Notes under the pieces: model-generated
Databases searched by the model: none
Told to the model about the DNA's origin: nothing
Seen by the model: the letters and a program-made list of their open reading frames with translations, nothing else
Assembly (NCBI GenBank): GCA_905178155.1
Contig: CAJINV010000005.1
Location: 9,150,874-9,214,873, forward strand
Length of the DNA: 64,000 bases
DNA from: Amoebophrya sp. A120
Taxonomy: Eukaryota > Sar > Dinophyceae > Syndiniales > Amoebophryaceae
Direction: 5' to 3'
Shown here: positions 57,001 to 64,000 of the stretch, piece by piece
Layout of the letters: every line of letters begins with the position of its first letter
How positions within the stretch are numbered: position 1 is the first letter of the stretch
Made by a program: the position numbers and the translations under genes

Positions 57001-60000
57001 GTGGCGTGCCCGGGGTTCAGTCTAAATAAATTTGCCCGGGAAAATACCACGCAGCGGAGCAATCAGGCCTACTCGTAGGCCAGTCGGGGTCTACCCTTTC
57101 CCCACGTCGTCACATGTGGTTATTGGGTTCAGTTGGCATGTGTCAGGGGGTTCCTGTCTTTGGCATTTCCCGGCTCCTCCCATGGGTTCACTTCGACGAT
57201 TGCTGCCGGGGACATTCATATGCAGTCAGCCGGATGCCCGTGACCTGGCTCGTACTGCGAATGCAGCTGGATGACTGTGACCTGGCTCGTCTTCGATGGG
57301 CAGGCGGATGACTGTGACCTGTCTCGCCCATCAAGATCCCTAATCCGTAGCTCCTAGATGTTGCCCGGCCCGCGAATGACTCCAGGGCAGCCGGATGGCC
57401 GTGACCTGGTTATAAAGGGCTTCGTCGATCGATTGTGCCACTAGGGCCTTGTGTTCCGGCTACTCCGGATCGCAATCGATGGAGGGCGGGACCTGCACCG
57501 GCGACAGGCGCTATCCAACCAACCAACCAACCAACCAACCAAGCCTTCCACTCTTCCAGACCCAGACATTTTTGCACTTGATAAAGTCGCTGCTGCCCAT
57601 GCGCGCGGCGCTGGCAACCGGGACTCCCTTGGAAGCGGTGTGTACCGCGAGTCCGGTTATCAATTGTAAAAATGTCTGGGTCTGGAAGAATCCAACTTGT
57701 CATGCTGATTTTGGATTCTAAAAAAATCTGCATTGCATGAGCAGCAAAGAGAGTCCAAGTTTCGCTACACGGAAAGAGCATTTGTCATGCGGTATAGGCA
57801 TCAGGAAGCCCTGACAAAATCTGTGATGCTAGGGCCTGCATCACAGACATCAGGAGTCATGCAAAATGAGCATGACAAACCTGGCAATCTTCCAGACCCA
57901 GACATTTTCACATCTGATACCGGTTTTGGTGAGAGCAGCTGGCGGTGTAGTAACGAGCCCAAAGGGGGAGGAAAATCAAGGTGCGGCGGTAGCACCAACA
58001 ACAGCCGCGGGTTTGCAGCAGCAGCTGCACCAGATACAGCAGCAAAACGGAACACTTGTTTCCTCATCATCATCTACTTCGCAGTATCGGGCTTCCAGCA
58101 GCCCGCCGCTGCTGTTTAACCAGAACAGCGGGCCGGCCACCAGCAAGGGAACGATTAGTGGGACGGAACGGGAAGTTGCGACGGGGTTCGGTACAGCGAT
58201 GACGAAGAGCAATTTCAACCTTATTCCCCCCAGCAAAGCAGCATCTTCTGCCGGAACTGATTTCGCAAAATCAAGGCTGCCGTATTGGGAGAGGTTGGTT
58301 AAGAGTCACAGCTCCGGGAATGTGCGGGTAGTTTCAGACGGAAATGAGGACAATTCGCATGGTTTATTTGAAACGATGTTGAAAACAAATAGAGAAAAAG
58401 CGAGTTACAAGAACGTGAACAAACACAACTACCACCATTTGATCTCGCACATCCAAGACGAGGGCATTTTCCGGCCACCGAAACTACAGGGGATTTTGGA
58501 CATCAGCGGGATTTCGCCGGCGTCTGTTCTTGCTGGTGGTGGAGGGCACGGTAGGTTTTTTTGATGCCGTCGGAGGTTTTTCTCTTCGTGGACGACCTTC
58601 AGAACATTTCCGTACTGCTTTATCGGCCCGTGTGGCCGAACGGGTTGGTTGAGTTTTTCGTGGTACGAGGTTTTACCTCCAGCCCTCTAGGGTAAAACCT
58701 TCTTGAAAGGAGGTTTTACCCCAGTACGAAACAGGCTGCTGTGGTGGCTTTTTCGAGGTTTTACCCCTGGGGCAGGTGTAAAACCTCCAGCCCTCTAGGG
58801 TAAAACCTTCTTGAAAGGAGGTTTTACCCCAGTACGAAACAGGCTGCTGTGGTGGCTTTTTCGAGGTTTTACCCCTGGGGCAGGTGTAAAACCTCCAGCC
58901 CTCTAGGGTAAAACCTTCTTGAAAGGAGGTTTTACCCCAGTACGAAACAGGCTGCTGTGGTGGCTTTTTCGAGGTTTTACCCCTGGGGCAGGTGTAAAAC
59001 CTCCAGCCCTCTAGGGTAAAACCTTCTTGAAAGGAGGTTTTACCCCAGTACGAAACAGGCTGCTGTGGTGGCTTTTTCGAGGTTTTACCCCTGGGGCAGG
59101 TGTAAAACCTCCAGCCCTCTAGGGTAAAACCTTCTTGAAAGGAGGTTTTACCCCAGTACGAAACAGGCTGCTGTGGTGGCTTTTTCGAGGTTTTACCCCT
59201 GGGGCAGGTGTAAAACCTCCAGCCCTCTAGGGTAAAACCTTCTTGAAAGGAGGTTTTACCCCAGTACGAAACAGGCTGCTGTGGTGGCTTTTTCGAGGTT
59301 TTACCCCTGGGGCAGGTGTAAAACCTCCAGCCCTCTAGGGTAAAACCTTCTTGAAAGGAGGTTTTACCCCAGTACGAAACAGGCTGCTGTGGTGGCTTTT
59401 TCGAGGTTTTACCCCTGGGGCAGGTGTAAAACCTCCAGCCCTCTAGGGTAAAACCTTCTTGAAAGGAGGTTTTACCCCAGTACGAAACAGGCTGCTGTGG
59501 TGGCTTTTTCGAGGTTTTACCCCTGGGGCAGGTGTAAAACCTCCAGCCCTCTAGGGTAAAACCTTCTTGAAAGGAGGTTTTACCCCAGTACGAAACAGGC
59601 TGCTGTGGTGGCTTTTTCGAGGTTTTACCCCTGGGGCAGGTGTAAAACCTCCAGCCCTCTAGGGTAAAACCTTCTTGAAAGGAGGTTTTACCCCAGTACG
59701 AAACAGGCTGCTGTGGTGGCTTTTTCGAGGTTTTACCCCTGGGGCAGGTGTAAAACCTCCAGCCCTCTAGGGTAAAACCTTCTTGAAAGGAGGTTTTACC
59801 CCAGTACGAAACAGGCTGCTGTGGTGGCTTTTTCGAGGTTTTACCCCTGGGGCAGGTGTAAAACCTCCAGCCCTCTAGGGTAAAACCTTCTTGAAAGGAG
59901 GTTTTACCCCAGTACGAAACAGGCTGCTGTGGTGGCTTTTTCGAGGTTTTACCCCTGGGGCAGGTGTAAAACCTCCAGCCCTCTAGGGTAAAACCTTCTT

Positions 60001-62396
60001 GAAAGGAGGTTTTACCCCAGTACGAAACAGGCTGCTGTGGTGGCTTTTTCGAGGTTTTACCCCTGGGGCAGGTGTAAAACCTCCAGCCCTCTAGGGTAAA
60101 ACCTTCTTGAAAGGAGGTTTTACCCCAGTACGAAACAGGCTGCTGTGGTGGCTTTTTCGAGGTTTTACCCCTGGGGCAGGTGTAAAACCTCCAGCCCTCT
60201 AGGGTAAAACCTTCTTGAAAGGAGGTTTTACCCCAGTACGAAACAGGCTGCTGTGGTGGCTTTTTCGAGGTTTTACCCCTGGGGCAGGTGTAAAACCTCC
60301 AGCCCTCTAGGGTAAAACCTTCTTGAAAGGAGGTTTTACCCCAGTACGAAACAGGCTGCTGTGGTGGCTTTTTCGAGGTTTTACCCCTGGGGCAGGTGTA
60401 AAACCTCCAGCCCTCTAGGGTAAAACCTTCTTGAAAGGAGGTTTTACCCCAGTACGAAACAGGCTGCTGTGGTGGCTTTTTCGAGGTTTTACCCCTGGGG
60501 CAGGTGTAAAACCTCCAGCCCTCTAGGGTAAAACCTTCTTGAAAGGAGGTTTTACCCCAGTACGAAACAGGCTGCTGTGGTGGCTTTTTCGAGGTTTTAC
60601 CCCTGGGGCAGGTGTAAAACCTCCAGCCCTCTAGGGTAAAACCTTCTTGAAAGGAGGTTTTACCCCAGTACGAAACAGGCTGCTGTGGTGGCTTTTTCGA
60701 GGTTTTACCCCTGCCCTTCAGGGACGTCCGTTCCATGCGTGATTTGTGAATCAGAGCATTTCCTTTGTGATATGCGTCTTTGTCTTTTCACGGCAACAAC
60801 ACAAACTCAAAACAGCTCAACCTCCGCCGCATTTGCAGCAAGCAACGCCAGTAGATCATTCCACCACCGGGCGGCTGTCGGAGAAAGTACGGCAAAAATT
60901 TGGGACGGATGTGGATCTTTTACCGTCTTCTGCACACCAGCAGGAACCCAGTCCTAGTACAGCCGTGGTTCCAATTCTAATACGGGATAGCAGGGGAGCT
61001 GCGACGAGGAGCAGCAAAACAGCAGAACAACACGCACGAAAGACTTCTGTTGTCCGCGGTACCAGCAGCCGACGACCCTCGAAACCCCCTCCGGATCTTC
61101 ATGGTAGTAGAGCGGGTGTTGCTGGTGTTAGTAGCAAGGCGGGGTCGCCAGCGGATCAAATTCTTCTTGCCACTTCTGGAGGTGGTGGTTTTCAGGTAGA
61201 GCAGAGCAGCAAGCGCAGCAGCAGACGAAGCCCAGTGGAGGAAGAGCATTTTGATATAAACCCCGCAGCGGATAAAGATGATGGCGCTCAACAAGAAGAG
61301 GAAGAACTACCACCCGTGCACCCACCACTTCCGCCAACGAAACGAACTTCTTCGGCTTCTCGAAGATCTGGAGCAACAAGAAACCAAGTTAACTTCAGCA
61401 CCAGTGTGTCACGGAGAGCTGAGCTTGCGAAGGAGCGGATTCTGCAGGAATTCCTGGCAAACAAACCGAAATACATTTCCCCCATGTCGCAACCACGGAG
61501 TTCTACTTTGATGCGAGAACAACATCAAAACAGCGTAAGCCAAAGTAAGATGTCATCGACTAATTCCGCGTCACTCGTCGAAAACAGCAGTGCGAAGCAA
61601 ACCATGGAAACCGCGATGGCAGATTTATCGGCGATCGAGTTTGCGCAGCCTTCGTGCGTGGTACCTGCTTCTGCTGCTGCTGGTGGTGTCTCGTCCCCTA
61701 TCGCGAATCAAGATAAACAAAATCACGTTGCTATCCTGTGCAAAAGTATCGCACTCGTATAACTGCAAGGCTTGCATCACAAATTTTTTTCTGAAGGCAA
61801 ATCAGCATTACAAATTTCATTTCTCATGCTGAGGAAATTTGTAATGCATTTATAAGAGTGCGATACTTTTGCAGTTCATAGGTGCTAGTGCAGCTGCAAG
61901 GAGTAGAAGGAGGAGGATGCGGATCTCACCGCTCGTATCATGTGTAAAAACGCCCCCACCCCATAGTCAAGTTGGGAACTTGGCAACACAAATCCAGAAG
62001 TTTTGGGAGCCATGCATGACAAGTTGCAGTCCGTAGTGTAGTTCAGCAGGTTAGCAACGGAAACCGCATCACAAATCCATCTGCTCATCCTGTTTTCAGC
62101 ATTACAAATACCAAAACACGGCTCAAAGTGCCTCTCTTGGGTCTGCGCATTACAAATGTTCCTGTAGTCGCAAATCTGCATTACAACTCTGGGGTGGGGA
62201 CGTTTTTACTCAGGACATCTCGCGAAACACTACAACAACGAGGTGCATTTGTTTGATGAGGAAGATGAAAATAATGCTGCTGCCGTGAACATCGCGCATG
62301 ACAAACAGGAGAAGGACAGGAAAATAGACTCCGACCACACCGGTGGCACGATCACTTGGAACAGCAAACTGTCCGAAATGACGAGGAGTATGTTGC
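54071..62396 (+). CDS. Long Ser/Pro-rich orphan, possibly continuing past the window
   Basis: Exons 54071-54089, 54375-54414, 54571-54655, 54827-54886, 55040-55087, 55357-56051, 57589-57657, 57925-58550, 60816-61731, 61886-61935, 62223-62396 (927 codons so far). The N-terminus (FVKERYEHRPVKHKLNLLRAKWDRV) is basic and helical; the rest is low-complexity, rich in Ser, Pro, Gln, Thr and Asn, with short conserved-looking islands such as LPYWERLVKSHSSG and ELAKERILQEFLANKPKYISPM. Eight introners and two GT-AG introns (54656-54826; 58551-60815, the latter holding a 2-kb minisatellite) interrupt it. At 62397 a family E introner begins whose right end is not in the window, so either the frame stops inside it (TGA 62405-62407) or the gene continues beyond 64000. 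No family recognised. Confidence 0.65.
54090..54369. mobile_element. Introner family B
   Basis: Duplication CACCA exact (54085-54089, 54370-54374). Only 19 nt of coding sequence precede it. Confidence 0.9.
54415..54565. mobile_element. Introner family D
   Basis: Ends GCACA rather than GCATA; duplication GGCTT exact (54410-54414, 54566-54570). Confidence 0.9.
54887..55034. mobile_element. Introner family D
   Basis: Starts TATTCTCTGCAACAGTATCG; duplication CCGAC exact (54882-54886, 55035-55039). Confidence 0.9.
55088..55351 (-). mobile_element. Introner family A, reverse
   Basis: Duplication TGAAA exact (55083-55087, 55352-55356). Joins ASLK to MQDSRNK. Confidence 0.92.
56278..57540. mobile_element. 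Insertion nested in the introner, retroposon-like
   Basis: Flanked by the 7-bp direct repeat AAGCCTT (56271-56277, 57541-57547) and ending in a CCAA tandem tail (about 57517-57540), the arrangement expected of a non-LTR retroposon. It contains an AGCGAGCGG-type simple repeat near 56610-56670 and four copies of a GGATGACTGTGACCTGGCTC-like unit at 57231-57405. No reverse transcriptase frame was recognised. Confidence 0.55.
57517..57540. repeat. (CCAA)n simple repeat
   Basis: About six CCAA units just before the second AAGCCTT of the nested insertion. Confidence 0.9.
57658..57919 (+). mobile_element. Introner family A
   Basis: Duplication CCGGT exact (57653-57657, 57920-57924). Body is almost the same as the element at 4269. 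Confidence 0.92.
58551..60815 (+). other. Large GT-AG intron of the Ser/Pro-rich orphan
   Basis: Begins GTAGGTTT, ends CTCAAAACAG; exon phases agree (GGGGH-AQPPPHLQQ). Almost wholly made of a minisatellite. Confidence 0.8.
58666..60713. repeat. Minisatellite, 108-bp unit, 19 virtually identical copies
   Basis: CCAGCCCTCTAGGG recurs every 108 bp from 58679 to 60623. Each unit carries four GGTTTTAC/GTAAAACC words in alternating orientation, so it can fold into hairpins. Confidence 0.97.
61732..61880. mobile_element. Introner family D
   Basis: Duplications GTTGC and GGTGC (61727-61731, 61881-61885). Confidence 0.88.
61936..62217. mobile_element. Introner family B
   Basis: Ends GGACA instead of GGATA; duplications GCTCG and TCTCG (61931-61935, 62218-62222). 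Confidence 0.87.
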
Positions 62397-62440
62397 TATC
62401 AAAATGAAAAATCTCCCCTCCCCATATCTTAGTACTGATT
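62397..62440. mobile_element. Introner family E, left end only
   Basis: TATCAAAATGAAAAATC followed by TCCCCTCCCCATAT is the family E left end; the left flank is GTTGC (62392-62396). I find no matching right end before 64000. Confidence 0.65.
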
Positions 62441-64000
62441 TGGACCGACTTCAAAAATGTTAAGAAAATCGGAAAAAAATCCGCAAAAAATCCAGGCACG
62501 CCGCAAAAAATCGACTTTGTGCCGCGGCTGCTAACGTCCACAAGCGAAGCAAAGTAGCGCGAAACGAAGTCGGTTGCCCGCGTTCGCGAAGCTCGAGAAT
62601 GCGCCAACTCGGTCTCGCGGCAGTTTTTGCCGGTGTCCTCAGGCGTTAGGCCCCACCCTGGAGCATCCGGGCTGTCAGAAAGATTCCCGCAGCCGGGTTG
62701 GGGACGCCGGGTTGTCATATTCCGCCAGGCGGGCGGTGCTCACAAAATCGCTTTTGTGAGTACTCGCGGACAGATTCGATTTTGTGCGCACCCTTCCGGT
62801 ACGCTTCTCAAAGATGCCCTATCCTCGGGCGGGGCCACACAATCCGCGCGTGGTCGCAAATCGATTTTACCAACACAAATGCCGGAAAATCCGGCAAAAG
62901 CTGCAAAATTGATTGCGTGGGGCGAAGTCGCAGAGGACGGGCCTCTGCCCGCCTTGGATCGATGTTTCGGTCGCACGCTACAGGCTCAGGGATGATCGCG
63001 AATTCCAGAACTTGCGACCCGATGAAGTTCCGCGCATTCACCGTGTTGGCCCAGCGTAAAAACCAATGAGAATTCCCGAGATTGTGGATTTACATCCGGG
63101 CCCTAGTTCTGAAAAGCCGCGGGAGTGGCATGGGCCCCGTCTGCGTGTTCTGAGCTCCGTAGAGGCGCCAGGAACAGGCACTCGGCTGGCGCGGGGGTCG
63201 CAAAATCGATTTTGTGAACAGGCAGCCCTCGGTGGGTGCCGCGGCTCAGTCCTCGACAGCCGCTGGGCGCTTGGGGCGCAGAGTCGGGGACTTTAGTCAC
63301 TTCAGGCTCGCAGAATAGTCTGTGGGTTCAATCACCCGAGGCGCGCAAAATCGATTTTGCTGGCCCGCTCCTTGTGCGGTGTCTGCGTGAGTGGTGGCGC
63401 GGGCACAAGAGGTGGTGGGCCTGCTATGTGGGCAAGGTAGGTGGCAGTCCGGCTGCTTGGCAAAATCGATTTTCCAACTTCCTGAAAATCCAGAGGAACA
63501 AGTGTTCCGGAAGTCCGCGCGTTGGACTTTCCGGGACTGCCGAAAAATCGATTTTCCGGGTTCCGGAAATTCCGGAAATTCTAAAAAATCCGGAGTTTGC
63601 GAAAAATCCGGAATTTTCCGAAATCGAAAATCGAGATCGGGACATCAGCAAGTCCTCGAAATCGAAAACCGAGGCGGAAAATCGCTTTTCTGCTTCATTG
63701 CTACGGAGAACGGACCAAACCTGGTCCATACCATCGGCGGAGGCAGTTGCTTACTATCCAGTTGGTAATCTGCTGCCAAAAATCCGAGCGCTTGCATTTT
63801 CAAGAGATTCGGAGGCGCACCAAAGTCGATTTTCTGTGTGCCAAAAGTGCGCCCAAGTGTGCGCCAAAAGTGCGCAGGAGTTACTATTCAATAGTAACGA
63901 AGACGGACCAAACCTGGTCCATACCATGGGCGGAGGCAGTTGGTTACTATTCAATAGTAATTACTATTTTGCTCGGGACGCAACACAAAACAAATCGTAT
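62441..64000. repeat. Region with scattered AAAATCGATTTT dyads
   Basis: The 12-bp palindrome or close variants occur near 62504, 62744, 62772, 62856, 63201, 63346, 63461, 63541, 63676 and 63823. A CGGACCAAACCTGGTCCATA block with flanks is duplicated at about 63711 and 63904. No gene recognised. Confidence 0.75.

Larger units (their letters stand above)
56052..57583 (+). mobile_element. Introner family A carrying a nested 1.26-kb insertion
   Basis: The outer ends are typical and the outer duplication AAGTC is exact (56047-56051, 57584-57588), so one element spans 1,532 bp. Splicing keeps the frame (SLMK-SLLPMRAA). The body matches family A up to 56277 and again from 57541. Confidence 0.88.

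Noticed and set aside
58673-60736. 687-codon minus-strand open frame made of 36-residue repeats
   Set aside because: It is the antisense reading of the 108-bp minisatellite, which lies inside a GT-AG intron; the frame is open because the unit is a multiple of three.

Overview
Organism and overall character. This is nuclear DNA of an intron-rich protist, most likely a syndinian dinoflagellate parasite of the Amoebophrya type. The inference rests on three things: dense TIR-bearing introners (intron-forming transposons, known from Amoebophrya and some other algae and protists), thirteen genes all on the + strand, and gene content (P4-ATPase, NAPRT, GET3, protein-only RNase P, GT31 glycosyltransferase, HVA22/REEP protein). 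No prokaryotic, rRNA, full tRNA or CRISPR feature was seen.

Genes in order (all +): P4-type lipid flippase (3' part, to 5785); nicotinate phosphoribosyltransferase (6372-10471); GT31-type galactosyltransferase with a PAN-like tail (13313-16947); coiled-coil protein (19280-21897); two-span membrane protein with a Pro/Gln-rich tail (22349-24397); GET3/ArsA ATPase (25771-30229); secreted kringle protein (30912-32608); secreted orphan (33803-34540); two orphans (35376-38763, 41308-43744); HVA22/REEP protein (45543-45983); PRORP (47840-51948); long Ser/Pro-rich orphan (54071 to about 62396 or beyond).

Introns. Two kinds interrupt the genes. Thirteen are ordinary GT-AG introns. The other 51 complete insertions (plus two partial ones at the window edges) are introners: mostly 150-320 bp, beginning TAT and ending ATA (usually GATA or GCATA), with terminal inverted repeats falling into about ten unrelated families (named A-J here), each flanked by a 5-bp target duplication (34 perfect, 14 with one mismatch, 3 weak by my reading). 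Removing the element plus one duplication copy restores the frame, and the joined exon lengths of the twelve complete or near-complete genes come out as whole codons. Exon coordinates below use the convention 'exon ends just before TAT, next exon starts after the right duplication'; the true cut can slide up to 5 nt. Family A elements occur in both orientations; '+' is the orientation of the one at 470-685.

Between and inside genes. Intergenic spaces hold GC-rich islands of 0.6-1.9 kb (11.2-13.1, 17.2-17.9, 18.0-19.1, 44.1-45.1, 46.5-47.1, 52.3-53.7 kb) whose many overlapping open frames look like a by-product of GC content. Three GT-AG introns are 1.5-2.3 kb long and each is filled by its own tandem repeat (about 110, 160 and 108 bp units). 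Further arrays lie at 38.9-40.35 kb (298-bp units) and 40.4-41.0 kb, and the right end (62.4-64.0 kb) carries scattered AAAATCGATTTT dyads.

Limits. Everything is by eye; no alignment, folding or database search was run. Splicing is inferred from reading frames and duplications, not from RNA.
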